Part shown: positions 51,137 to 62,506 of the stretch, piece after piece
Layout: each line of letters opens with the position of its first letter
How positions within the stretch are numbered: position 1 is the first letter of the stretch
NCBI GenBank assembly: GCA_032191485.1
Contig: JAVDOI010000011.1
Location: 14,986,617 to 15,050,616, forward strand
DNA: 64,000 bases
Source of the DNA: Leptoclinus maculatus
Taxonomy: Eukaryota; Chordata; Actinopteri; Perciformes; Stichaeidae
Direction: 5' to 3'
Position numbers and translations under genes: made by a program
Notes under the pieces: generated by a model
Database searches by the model: none
Seen by the model: the letters and a program-made list of their open reading frames with translations, nothing else
Told to the model about the DNA's origin: nothing

Positions 51137-54100
51137 GGGTATGTGAGCAAAGTCATCTGAGTCTTTGCGGCATCGTTGATGCTGCTCTCCCTCCATCCTC
51201 ACCTCTTCCTGCCGCAGAGACTTCACAACTGGCCTGCCCCAAACACCAGAGGACCACGCCTGCATCACCAACACTCTCCCTGCCCCTTGGCACTGACTCT
51301 TCTCTGGGCCTGACAGAGGCCCCCTGCCCTCCCTCTGATGATGCTCCAACTGTAGTCTCTCAACTTCACCACACTCCCACACCACTTCCCACCCCAGCTG
51401 TAAGCTCCTGGGGCCCAGCAGGAGACACTCAGAAGACTTCCCTTCTGCTGCCTGTTCCCCTCCCTCTGTCAGCTACAATGATGGAGCCTGCCACTGTGTC
51501 AGCCCTGACAGAGGAGTGTCTTCTTCAGCCTACCCGCACTTGCCTTGGCTGCTTCATTGAGACCCGTGATGCCACTGACCCTAATTCCATCCAGAACCCG
51601 CCCCATGACCCTAACACCAACCCTGACACAGAGACTGGGCTCAGTGTTAGGATAGGCGATGTGAGCAGAGAGGACTTCTCTGACATCAACAACATCAGCA
51701 TCCAGTGCCTGAGCCATGCGGGGGAGGCAGTGAGTCACTTTGGAGAACAGCTCCTCTCTGACCAGCTACTTAGCTTTCCTCTGCCGAAAGCCCCAGGTGA
51801 GGGTAAGAGAGCTGATGGGAACAAAACAACAGAGGACTGTGATGACCCAGAAGATGATGCAACAGCTAAGAACTTGTATGAGGGACTGTTATTGGACAAA
51901 GTGAGCGGAGAGGAGGTTCTGCTGGCTAACGCCGGTCAGGACTGGGGCTACTTTGAATCCTTTATCAGTGAGAGTAAGATGGAACTGCTGGACCTTTGTT
52001 CTAAGAATGAACTGTCAGTCAACCTCTTCTCTGAGGAAGACGTTGACAATCTATTTGACGATGAAGACGATGATTCCACTTTAAGCAGTGATGTCTGTTC
52101 GCTGAAGATTCGCTACGAGTCTTTCCAGGACAACATGAGGGAAAAGACAAATGTCCTCCAGGAGGAGACGCAGTTCAACTTCTTCCCTAGTGTCCTGGCC
52201 AACTGTGCCAAGAAAGAGGAAGGAGCTGGAGTCTTAAGGAGGAGTGCTGAGGAGCTTCAGCTCAAATCTGATGATCTCATTCTTGAGACAGGACAGGAAG
52301 GAAAGGCTGGGGACTGCAGTGGTAGGAGTCCCCTTGATGGTTCCCAAGGCTCACCCATGTCAACTCCCAAAGTCAGCTACCTAATGGACTTCAATTCCAC
52401 AGAGGAGTCAGGCGAGTTTAGTGATGACAGCTCCTGCACTGGCTCCTCCTCAGACACCCTGCAGGAGGGCAAGCTTAAGAAGGGCCACTCAAAGAGATTG
52501 CTCAGCCCCTCTAACCCCCTCAACTATGGTTTGCGCTCCAAGAGAAAGGTTCGATACAGTGACGATTACTTATATGACGTTGACTCGCTTGAGAGTGAGA
52601 AGAATGCGGAGAAAAAAGAGAAAGCTCCGTCTGGTCAAAAAGAGGAGGAGGATGTAGACTGGTGCCCCAAAAAACGTCGAAAATCCTGTCGTAAAGAGCC
52701 GCCAGTGGTCATTAAGTACATCATCATCAACAGGTTTAAAGGGGAGAGACTCATGTCAGTGAAACTGGGCAAGTTGGACCCTGTGGATGCTACTGTGAGC
52801 TTAAACACCGACACAGTAAGCAAATATGAGACACTGGCTCCTCTGAAGGATTTCTGGCAGGAGAAGCAAAGAGAGCGACAGGAACAGCTTAAGCTGGCTG
52901 CCAGAGATAAACAACAACGCGGTTTTCATCTAAACGGACGCCATCATCGCCCTTTTAATTCTAGTCATCCCAAAAGAAAATACAAGATTGCAAACAGGCT
53001 TAAGGTTCAGAGGATTCACGCTGTGGAGCAATCAGCGACAGTACAGTGTTCCCCTCTCTCTGATCGGGGCCAGGGAGGTGTAACTAAAGAAGAGGCCACC
53101 CCCACGGTAGGGGGAATAATAGCAGCCCCAGGCCTCCCAGTCACATTAGACACAAACTCCATCACGCACGCAGTCACAGCCAAGAGTCGCTCCCAGGAGA
53201 GGGAGGAAAGGGAGGGGAGGAGATTGGGAGGAAATAAAACAGTCAGGATAAGGAAATTCAAAAGCGAAGCCAGGCTGAGGAGCAAGAAAATGAAAGAGGC
53301 AGAAGGAGAGGAGGGGAGGAGCGTGACAAATGAAACGGATGCCTGTGTCGCTGCGGCACAGATTGGGGACCCTGCTGCTGGGTTAGAGGAGGCAGGCATT
53401 AGCTCAACCGAAGTCAAACCCCATCTCTCTGACAATACCACCAACGCTCACACATCTGAGGAGAAATTCCCCTTCGTGTCGTCCGCCTGCTCCCCTGACA
53501 AAGCTCCCCCCGCAGAGGCGGTGGAGTCGGGTGTCCCTGTTATCCCGGGGGGCTACCTGCAGACCCTTTTAGACGCTACAGACTCCTCCGGTGGAGCAGC
53601 TATCTCTTATTTCCCCCAGCAGCCCTCTAGGCAGAGGTATCCTCTGGGGCTCTCCCTAGAGGAGAAACAGTTTTCTTCTCTGCAGCTCGCTCAGAGCTGC
53701 GTCCTCTCGCCTCCCTCCGAGTCAGAGCTCCAGCAGTCTCCCCAGAACTGCCCCAACTTCCCCCAGATGTGGCACCCGCAGCTCTGTGCAAGTCACAGCC
53801 AGAGCTTTGGGCCTGAGACCCCTGAGACTCCCATTTTACCCAACAACTTTCCAGCTGCTGTGCCCCTGAATGACAGCCTGCCAGTGTCTAACTACAGCCA
53901 GCTGAGCCCTGAGGCTGACAGGCTACTTTATGAGAAGAGCTACCTGACTGAGGCAGGGCTGCAGCCCGGGGCAGATCTGCAAGGATGTCAGTCTGCTTGT
54001 GTGGAGGGCCAGGTGCAATACCAGAGAGGGTCCCTGTGCACAGACAATGGCAGGCTCATCAGCTATGACTCAGTGGGCTCTCTGTCAGCCTCCTCCAGTA

Positions 54101-55350
54101 ATTACAGCTCCCTCAGTATCAAGTCTTGTGAGCGAGAGGGTGAGGAGGAGGGCCGAGACAGCTTCTTAGCTCATTGCAGTCCTAAAGTGCTGATTCAGCA
54201 GAGTGTGGACGCCCTTACACCACTCAGGGAGTCCTCGGACCTGCTGGACATCTCCAACTTCACCCCCGACAAGTTTAGACACTCGTCACTGTCAGAGCTC
54301 TCCCCTCCTGAGACCCCCAACCTGTCCCCCCAGGTGGTGGGGCGTGATATGAAGATGGCAGGGAATGCTGGAGAATACCAGGATGTGAATGACATGACTA
54401 TGGACTGCAACAGGGAGGTAAAGTGGAACTGTGACATTATGCAGCAACAAGAGCACACAGCAAGTGCATACACAGTGGAAGACAGCCAGTTTCCGCTGCA
54501 CAACTTCAGCAGTCAGGATGTGTTACATTTAGATAAAAAGGAGCTGGGAGTTACTGAATTTGATGAACAGACTGGGGAAATGTTGGCTGGTGCGAAAAGC
54601 ATTAAGTCAAAGAGGAAAGGCAATTGCAAACAGACAGCCACAGGACAGAGCCCTAAGAAAGTCCGGGCTCCTAGAGCTCCGAAGTCAGAAAAGGTCAAGA
54701 CCCCCAAACAGAACTCGCGTTCCACCAAAAAGATAAAGGCCATGTTGGAGGGTAAGGCAGCAAAGAACCAGGCAGGTGGTTGTGGCACAGGCCTGACTGA
54801 CAGTAGCAGTACTGGAGACTGGTCTGGCACCGGTTGGTCAGAGAGCAATAGCCTGGTTGGGGACGACCAGAGAGAATTCGAGGAGCCCTCCAATATTCTG
54901 TCCAACATTGTCTCTGGCATGGCTGAGGTCCAAAGGTTCATGATGGCCTCCATTGAGCCACTGTGGAATCCCATGTCTGAGGCCTGCATGCCCTCTGAGG
55001 CCAATAGCCTCAACCTAAAGACCCTCAAAATCTTGGCAGGCACAGAGGCCGACCTGAAGAAAAAAGGAGCCGCGCTAACGGGGGCTGGGAAAGGCAGAAA
55101 GGCAGGGGGAAAGGGAGGAAAGAACCAGGCCAAATTTAACCCCTCTCATCCCTTATTCCCTCAACTAGCTCTTGGCTGTAACATGTTTGATAAACCCAAC
55201 TTTATTAACCCTGGGCCTGCACACAAAAAGCTGTACCGCCACAAGACCAGTGCAAAGTTCCCACGGATTGAGACACTGAAGGGGAAGCGAGCGGAGAGAG
55301 ACCCAAATAAGGACATAGCACTGATGACCTCGTTTGAGAAACTGAGGTAA
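51137..55350 (+). CDS. nexmif: Nexmif (KIAA2022) main coding exon
   Basis: This exon encodes the neurite extension and migration factor, a nuclear neuronal protein needed for neurite outgrowth and migration in mammals. Segments closely resembling the human protein include RTCLGCF (51535 on), the block FISESKMELLDLCSKNELSV then NLFSEEDVDN (51961 on), SDVCSLKIRYESFQDN, YGLRSKRKVRYSDDYLYDVD, the basic WCPKKRRKSCRKEPP followed by IKYIIINRFKGE (about 52660-52740, a likely nuclear localisation signal), VIPGGYLQTLLDA, DLLDISNFTPDKFRHSSLSE, DDQREFEEPSNILSN then QRFMMASIEPLW (54862-54966), and HKKLYRH near the end. No enzyme domain is visible; acidic and Ser/Pro-rich low-complexity regions separate the blocks. 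The frame is open from the acceptor at 51136, not from the first internal Met at 51478. With the 46342 exon the product is about 1431 residues (human 1516). The stop at 55348 overlaps a splice-donor sequence AG|GTAATA exactly where human coding sequence continues into another exon, so the C-terminus may be longer. Which fish paralogue (a or b) is undetermined. Confidence 0.95.
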
Positions 55351-55388
55351 TATTTTGTTATCAGCTGCTGTTGCACCCCCTTCTCACT

Positions 55389-55411
55389 CCCCCCCCCCCC
55401 CCCCCCCCCCC
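55389..55411. repeat. C23 homopolymer
   Basis: Twenty-three consecutive C about 40 bases after the nexmif stop codon. It is a likely site of length variation and of sequencing error. Confidence 0.97.
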
Positions 55412-57161
55412 ACTACCTGCTCAGCCCTCCCCTCCAAGCATACCTACACTGACGCTATGCCAGAGCTGCATGAGTACTACGTTCCCCTGACTACTCCCAC
55501 TTCCTTTTAACCCCCACCCGAAGAGGAAATTAATATCTGCATGAAAAACTTCTTGTACTTTGCAAACTACCTATTGAGTGATTGTGTCAAGCTTGATTGA
55601 GATTTGAAACGACCATGGCTGCATTTTTCTTGCTTTTGTTGTTTCTGCTTTGTTTGTTCTTCTTATAGTCGTTTTTGTTTTATTTTTGTCTGAAAAAAAG
55701 AATAAGCCTTGAAAACAGTTCTGTCGCCTTTTTGAGGAACTTTGCTTTTGTACTTTCTCAGCAGAACTGGCTCCCCTGAATTATGTATTTATTCCCCCTT
55801 TCCCTAAAGATGTAGCTATATACACAAATGCATTGAGTGACATCTACGCACCCCTCCTCCTCATCTGTTTTTGTATGCAGAATATGGATGTCCTGTTGTT
55901 GCTGTCCTTCATACACTGCCTGGCTCATTTCAAGAAGGAAACCTACAATTAATGAGCCCTATTTAAGCCCAAGACATCTTGAAAACACAAGATGGGACCA
56001 TTTTGTATTGATGACATATCAGACTTTGTCTTTTTTTCACCCCCTCAAAGTTGGAATAACTCCCCATTTTCTTTTATCAAGCATTTCTTTTTTCCTCTGG
56101 AGTTTCGAGGAACTGGTTATCTAAATTTACATTTTTACGCCTTGCAAATTCATAAAAGCTCCACCCTCAGAGTATTTTTGTCAATGTTGTTGTACAGGGA
56201 CATGCAATATTTGCAAAAAAAGATGATTATAATCTTAAAATCAATGTGCCAAAAGTAACAATGCTGTGTAAATGACCTCTTATATATGTGTGAATATTGG
56301 CTGTTCCTCTTTTTTATCCATTGGAGTATTGGCTGCTCGGGTTGGAGACTCCTTGCAAAGACTTGCCACCACAGGAATTCTTTATTTGGGAATTTTCTCT
56401 CTTCTTTGATGAAAGGCACCAACAGCTGGCAGTGGTACACCTCCACTCACTAAACCAAATCAGAAAGACTCTGAATTCTCCTCGTTTCCCCCACTTTGTT
56501 TGCCAAATTCAATTTACCTCAACATCGCCTGGCACTGAGAAGCAACAAAAGAGAGGCAAAGGGGCGATCTGCTCTGAAGGCTACTGTAGAGGAAGACGAT
56601 AAAAAAAGAGATGTTCAAACGAGCTTTCTCTGGACCAAGGAGAGTGTAGTGCAGATGTTTGAGGGTAAGCAAGGAAATTATTCGTCAGTTGGGGCTGTGC
56701 CTCACTGGATTGCTGTTTTGTACTAGAAATTCAAGGCAGTTTATAACTCATAGAGATTCTGATGCACGCATCAGTGGTGAATGGACATAACATGTTTGCA
56801 GTTAGATTTAATGTGAATGTGAAAGCAGTTTTCAGTACAAATGGAATCAGTACTCCTGTAAATGAAGGAAAGCATGTCTTTGCATTAGCTCCACTAGGGA
56901 ATCTTACTTCTATCTTACCTGAAATGGTAATTTAAACAGTAATTTTTCTTGACATTCTCATGTCATTTGTTTCTTAAACACTGCCATATTTTATGAGTTG
57001 CACCACTGGTGTATTTGTTATCTGATTATTTTTGGTTCATCTATCACATAATGTCTTAATTTAACTTCTTTCTTTTAAAGGTTTTTCTTTTTATATGGTG
57101 TCTTTCAGTTTTGATGGGTCAATATTTTGGCAGAAATAATGTCACCAGAAAATCAAGGCCA

Positions 57162-57187
57162 AATAAAGGCACAAATTGAAAAATAAA
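57162..57187 (+). other. nexmif: Paired AATAAA polyadenylation signals
   Basis: AATAAA occurs at 57162-57167 and again at 57182-57187, followed by T- and GT-rich sequence. This may be a proximal poly(A) site for nexmif; use cannot be shown from sequence. Confidence 0.4.
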
Positions 57188-58616
57188 ATGTATTTGTACT
57201 ATCTGATCCAGTGTATTCCTGGGCCATTTATATTAATTACTTTGGGCTCATTCACTGCCTCACTGCACAAAAATAAATCCACCTTGAATTTAACCATACA
57301 ATCATGTTTAATCAGTTATAAATTATTTTGATTTGTAAATGTATTTCAGTGGAAATGCAGAACCCCTTCAACTGGTTACAAGATGATCTTTTATGAATAT
57401 ATACTGAAACAATAAGGCCTATATTTTCTCTTTCTTTTGAATGTTGAATTTAATTTTTAAACACTGCAGTAATTACATGAAACTGCATGGAAATGTGCAG
57501 TCAAATTCAGGCTTGATTCAAAAACAGGCCTTGTCACACTGGATATGGTAATTCTGAGGTGATAGTAATTGATTGCTTGCATATGGCAAGAATCATAATC
57601 AATCTTTCTCTGTCTCTTTTCTCTCTCCTCTCTGCCATGATCCTTTGTTTCTTTTCTCCCGTGTATCAGGGTTAGGACCAAGACAAGCTGCTGATGGGAA
57701 GCTCCACATGGGCTTCAAGCCCATTTAGTCTGCCTTCTCTCATTTCTGCCTATTGTCAAATTGAATGTACTTCTCTGAGTTCATTATTTTCATTTTTTCT
57801 TCTTTTTGTTTTTAAAATGTGCCACTGTTGAGCTGCCTCATGTTAATGGTGCTAAGAAAGCTGACAATTTTCTTTTCTTTTTTCATTTTCGTTTTAATTT
57901 TTTTTGTTTTCCCAGAGTTAACAAAAAAGAAATGCAAAATAGATTAGGTACCTAACCCTCTTTATGAATGTATATTATAATGTTATGTTTGATGTATTCA
58001 CTTCATGATTCTTTAACATTGATTGGAATTACTTTTGCTCTTTTCATTAAAAGATTACCGAGCTTTATATATACTGTCTAGAGTTGTTACCAGAAGGAAT
58101 CTTAATGAACTCTTGACACTACAAAATCTTGTATATTTTTTGTGTGCCAATTTGTAACATATTTTGTAAGTGTATATTTTTCTTAGAAAGTGCTGTGAAG
58201 TATTTGTGTGTGTGAGTAACCTTTTAATGCGCCTCTATGGGCAGTGGAAAGGATATACAATGACAAGTTTCTGGTTTTAAAAACCAAAATATGAATATCA
58301 ACAGAAAACTAGAAATATTTACATTTTGTTGGGAGTTTTGTAATAAGACCATGATCTTGTTGTGAGAGTGTTGTGTTACTGTGCAAAACACAAATAAGCA
58401 AAGAAAAAAATGAAAACCTGGAAAAAAAATATATAATTTGTGAACAATTTGCTGTTTTATAGATTTTCATGTAAATTATTTGAGTATTATTTAGTTTTTT
58501 GTTTTGTTGTAACTGTTGCAAAGGTTTTAAATATTTGTGATCAAGCCTGTATGGTGATACTGTAATATTGGTAACTTGCTGAGTTTTGTAATAATGTTTA
58601 TGGAGTAAATATACAA

Positions 58617-58622
58617 ATTAAA
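58617..58622 (+). other. nexmif: ATTAAA polyadenylation signal, likely distal nexmif end
   Basis: ATTAAA occurs at the end of the AT-rich 3'UTR-like stretch. GTTAGGTTGTGTTTTTT, a GT/T-rich downstream element, follows at about 58655-58672. It is the last such combination before sequence character changes. Confidence 0.4.
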
Positions 58623-58640
58623 ATAAGATTTTGAATGCTG

Positions 58641-60229
58641 CTTTCTGAAGAGCGTTAGGTTGTGTTTTTTACCGCCCACCCGTTGTTGTAGCCAGTAACT
58701 ACAGTATAAACAATCAACATAGACTCTCCACACTTACAAATTCAGTCCATTCATAACAATAATTACAATTGACCCTATGGCATGCAGTTTTAGGAAAACA
58801 CTTAATATTACAAACAGCTTATTGAGATGTCAGGAGTGAAGTGTAAGTGAGATGCCTGTTCAGCAAATATCCGCCCCATCTTTGTGGTATACTACAATAA
58901 CAGTAATGGGGAAGAATATAACCTATATTCATTTTTTGCTGTTTCCACAAAACTGTGAAAGTCTAGCTATAACCTCAGTAACTCCAATTAGTCTGTCCTT
59001 ATTTGTTATACTGGACGTTTCTTTGACGCAAGGCATTTTCATTTCTGCACAAGCCTGACTTCAGCTCATGTTATTTTAATGTCATATCTAATTAGCACTC
59101 AGGGTCAGCCATTGCTAGAGTGACTGCTCATCCATAGCTCTGAGCTGGGCTGCTGTGGTCCACACTGCAACTCATTCTGGCATGCTTAATTGGAGCTGGA
59201 GATACTGTCTCAGACCGTAACAGATTCTGTGATATATGCTTCCAAAATTGTCAGGTGGTATTAGCATTGTTTTTGTTCTTTAGTCACCCATAGCCAATAA
59301 GTCAGCAAGCAAATTATAAGACAGAATGTCGAATGCAATGGATCAGATACACCTGTGGTTATTAAATGAGACCCTAGTTGTTTTGTCAGTGCGTGCTCAC
59401 ACTGCATGGGCAGTCATAGACTATCTCATTAGTACAATTGTTTGTGTGATTGTTTATTTATATCAAAAAGGTTGCCGACCCCTGCTGTAGACGTACCTAC
59501 AGTACACGATGAACATAGCAGGACCAGCCTATTTATCAATGGAACTCTGGATTTTCAGTTCCCTCCGCTGGCTGAAAAAGCACTTCTTTTGAGAATTGAG
59601 TGAGTTAATATTGAAAAAAATTATGAGGGCTACATACAACACTGCCTTGGGCAATATGCTATATTGTGTGTGTTTTGTACACAGTGCACAACACTATGTT
59701 GTTCAACACTATAGCAACTATACAACTAAGTAAGGCATTAATGATGCAAAACAGTCACATGGGATTTTAGTAACTGCACTTTTTTATTGCTATATGAAAA
59801 TCACTATCAGGCCTTCGTTCCTTTGTTTAACAAGAGAATATAACCCGTTTTAAAACACACTAAACAACAGATAGTCAAAATGGGATTCAATAGTTCAATT
59901 AGTTGCTTCAATTTATGATGATTATGATTCATGCTGTGACAGAGGCCATTGGATGCTATTGATAGGTAAATGTTATGCTTTATTATGAACAGTAGACAGA
60001 TAGACAGTGTGCTGGCCATTTAAGCCGATCGTGTGCCTGCAGATCTTTGTCTTCTAGCCTGAATTCTGCGGAAGGTAAGTGTTTTTGCCTTTATAACCGC
60101 ATCGTGACGCTGCAGCTCCACAGTGCCACACTGTCCAACACAAACATCCTCTTTCTATTGCTGTTCTCGGAGGAAGTAGATATTTTCTTGCTCTGAGTAC
60201 AGTCTTTCAGGCGTAACAACTCACCCCGC
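58641..60229. other. nexmif-rlim intergenic region
   Basis: No gene recognised. The only repeat-like item is GGTTGCCGACCCCTG at 59470-59484, which matches what I recall as the terminal end (CAGGGGTCGGCAACC) of a hAT-type element; no partner end was found. A good splice-donor string GAAG|GTAAGT occurs at 60071-60080 and could mark an alternative upstream first exon of rlim. Confidence 0.5.
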
Positions 60230-60486
60230 CTCAGTCGCCACGATTGGCCGACGTAAACGCAAACCCTTTAGCCTGTGATGTTGCGGCGCTTGTGTCTACC
60301 TGGGAGGTTAAACTCAGGGAAAAGAGATAATGGGTACTCAGTTTCCGGTAAATCATAGTAGCTTTCCTAAAAGAAAGAAAATGGAATCCTGAAATTGTAC
60401 TTAGCTAAACAGTCGAGCGTTTCTGAGAGAATATTAGAAGAACAATTTGGAAGTACGATTACATTGCAACGAACATTATTGAACAG
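60230..60486 (+). promoter_or_regulatory. rlim: rlim promoter and 5' noncoding exon candidate
   Basis: Sequence becomes locally CpG-richer (CGCCTCAGTCGCCACGATTG, GTTGCGGCGCTTG). It has an inverted CCAAT box (ATTGG at 60243-60247) and an ETS-like TTCCGG (60343-60348), and no TATA box. The donor AACAG|GTAATC at 60487 would end a 5' noncoding exon, with the next acceptor at 61562 in front of the rlim start codon. A TATA-less, CpG-rich promoter fits a broadly expressed gene. The transcription start is not determined; an alternative first exon could end at 60074. Confidence 0.55.
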
Positions 60487-61562
60487 GTAATCTAACATAC
60501 ATTTGGTGACAGACTGTGTATTTCTCCTGACTACCCTTACTTGCATTAGCTAGCTCATTTTAGCTTGTTTGCTCTGGTCGATGGTTGTGAACGTCATTGG
60601 TTGACGTTGCTCGCTAAGTTAGCTTGTGGTGATGCTAACAGTAGCGTCAATGTCTTTTTAAGGAAATCCTCGTGGTTTCCTCAGTAACAATAAACAAGAC
60701 TAATATCAAGTCCACGTCGTGTTTCCCAACACCAGATATACGAGTATTTACGTCAAGGTAATGTAACTGAGGACACTTATCACGAAGTTACTGGCTAAGT
60801 TAGCGTTAGCTAATGTAAGACATGGAGGCTAACTAGCTTTAGCGTAGTGAAAGCTCCAGACAGCCGGGGTTGTTTGGTCATTTAAGAAGCCTGTTTTGAG
60901 CCGACGATACACATGCTAACGTAACCACACTCATCCGATCACCAGTGTTTCCGTATTTCATTCATCCTTTACTACAAACATAGTGCTTTCTCTTGTATAG
61001 CTAATTGTGATTGAAGTTGTCAGTGTTGCAAACCGTGTAAGTTACATTACTAGCTAGCTAACTGGTGAACGTAAGCTAAACCAGATGATGCCATTTTGTT
61101 TTTATCTCGACTTTGACAAACACATCGCTTTCCCGTAGGATTTAGAAATACACTAACCATGAAAGTATACACATTTATAGTAGCTATTGAAGAGCCACGT
61201 TGTCTGTTTTGTTCGGGATAAATACGCTGTGATAAACGTAATGGCTCAGCTAGCCAGTGTTGTGTTTATGGTAACTATAGTACTGAGTCTGGGTTTACTA
61301 ATTGTCGCGTGTCGCATTGTGTACTGTATTTCGAGCCGGGTTTTCCCTTGATGACCATTTCCCTGGTTGATTGTAATACCAGAGACGGTAATACACCGAT
61401 GACAGTACATTCATCTTAGCTAATAGAGTGGATATATATATTTCATGAGCCTTTGGTGGTAAATCCCTGTTGCCTAATCCTATTCTAAATCTGGGTATTC
61501 TTATTAGAGTCAATAAGCTATACATATAATCTTTCTTTCTTTCTTTTTGCTTTTTGCTTCAG
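60487..61562 (+). other. rlim: rlim first intron
   Basis: From donor GTAATC to acceptor CTTTTTGCTTTTTGCTTCAG. It is unusually rich in GCTAGC/TTAGCTAG/GTTAGC motifs (for example near 60545-60635, 60790-60840 and 61045-61080). No coding exon is visible. Confidence 0.6.
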
Positions 61563-61621
61563 CAGCTGGATCTTGCTGAAGATTGGAGAGCATTCCCTCA
61601 ACCTCCCTCCCCTCTGAATCA

Positions 61622-61790
61622 ATGGAAGGGTCTGACAGTTTAGAGCAGAGTGGCAGTGACCAGCCAGAGTCACAACGCAGAAGGCAGCTGGACCGCCTGG
61701 ACAGGGAGGAGGCCTTCTACCAGTTTGTCAACAATCTAAGTGATGAGGACTATCGTCTCATGAGAGACAACAATCTTTTGGGCACCCCAG
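61622..61790 (+). CDS. rlim: Rlim (RNF12) first coding exon, N-terminal 56 residues
   Basis: RLIM is a nuclear RING-type E3 ubiquitin ligase that targets LIM-domain cofactors (CLIM/LDB) and REX1 in mammals. The exon starts at 61563 after a polypyrimidine-rich acceptor. ATG at 61622 begins MEGSDSLEQSGSDQPESQRR, and the block LDREEAFYQFVNNLSDEDYR (then LMRDNNLLGTP) is nearly identical to the human N-terminus. The frame ends one base into a Gly codon at a clean donor CCAG|GTAATA (61791), a phase-1 boundary consistent with human continuing from LLGTPG. An in-frame TTG 39 bases upstream extends the open frame but is not a plausible start. The basic Ser/Arg-rich middle and the C-terminal RING of RLIM are not in the window, so this is a 5' fragment of the gene. 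It lies downstream of nexmif on the same strand, as in human Xq13. Confidence 0.93.
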
Positions 61791-61889
61791 GTAATACACC
61801 TTTAATCTAATTACAATAGTCTTTAGTCTTGTGACTGTAATCTCTGACTGTGAAAATGTTGACATTTGTGTAATACTAAGTAACTCAAA

Positions 61890-62506
61890 GATAGGGGTGG
61901 GTGTCGGTACTCACTACATTTTATTTATTTAAAGTGTATTAAAATGAACCCAGGTCACATCACAGATTGCCTCTCCAGCTATGGATTTTACTAAGCTCGT
62001 GTGTAATATAGGATTCCGTCATTTAGTTTTACCTTCTTTTTTTGTTACTTTTGTATCTAACAATTAAATCCCCATTGTCATTATATCCACTTTCCTATAT
62101 GCTTTGTCTGAGCTGAATTAAATTGAATTCCAATCCTCCCTTTCAAAGTTTCAAACTGTTGGTGGACAAAAAGGTTTTTAAAAAAAAAAGTGCCAATACA
62201 GATTTAGACAAATTTAAATTAAGACATTATTTTAATTAGATTAATACCTCATCGCTCACTAAAAACCTTTATGTACTGTATCTCAGGTGCTTCTAATTAA
62301 GTCATTCAGTGATTTTCAGTATTGTCCTATTGCTGTGTTCAAAGAAAACCAAATGGTTCTATGGGCCAATACTGTACAATTAGCATTAGATCTTTTCGTG
62401 TTGACACATTATTCAATATTTCAGAAAGAGCTTATTAAAAAAAAATAAAAAGTTGGATCTTCGACTTAATTCCTACTCCAATTTTGCTCTGGTACCGCCC
62501 ACACCA
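61890..62506. repeat. Possible inverted-repeat element, GGTGGGTGTCGGTAC ends
   Basis: The left side reads AGGGGTGGGTGTCGGTACTC and the right side GGTACCGCCCACACCATG. The complement of the right (GGTGTGGGCGGTACC) matches the left imperfectly. The interior is AT-rich and non-coding. It may be an eroded MITE of about 610 bp; the ends are approximate. Confidence 0.35.

Larger units (their letters stand above)
55351..58640 (+). other. nexmif: nexmif 3' untranslated region (or last intron plus terminal exon)
   Basis: After the stop codon comes AT-rich DNA without a credible gene. It begins with a C23 homopolymer (55389-55411). The 57900-58640 part is rich in TTTTGTATATTTT-type and TGTAAATA motifs, typical of long neuronal 3'UTRs. 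If the donor at 55347 is used, part of this is intron. Possible acceptors are TACAG at 56196-56200, TAG at 56751-56753 and a strong polypyrimidine-CAG ending at 57669. AATAAA or ATTAAA signals lie near 57162, 57182, 57272, 58046 and 58617. Confidence 0.65.

Noticed and set aside
53016..53444. 142-codon minus-strand frame inside nexmif
   Set aside because: Antisense shadow of the coding exon; Ser/Leu-rich complement of Glu/Gly-rich coding sequence.
54513..55133. 206-codon minus-strand frame inside nexmif
   Set aside because: It is the antisense shadow of the strongly conserved nexmif coding exon.
51478..55350. Taking Met 51478 as the true nexmif start
   Set aside because: The frame is open upstream to a strong acceptor and joins an ATG-bearing exon in phase; the conserved segment here aligns to an internal part of the human protein.
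57670..57694. Confident terminal coding exon for nexmif after the CAG at 57669
   Set aside because: The splice acceptor is good, but the resulting eight-residue tail does not resemble the human C-terminus, so it is kept only as a candidate.
61583..61621. In-frame TTG extension of the rlim N-terminus
   Set aside because: TTG is not a plausible initiator here, and ATG at 61622 aligns with the known RLIM start.
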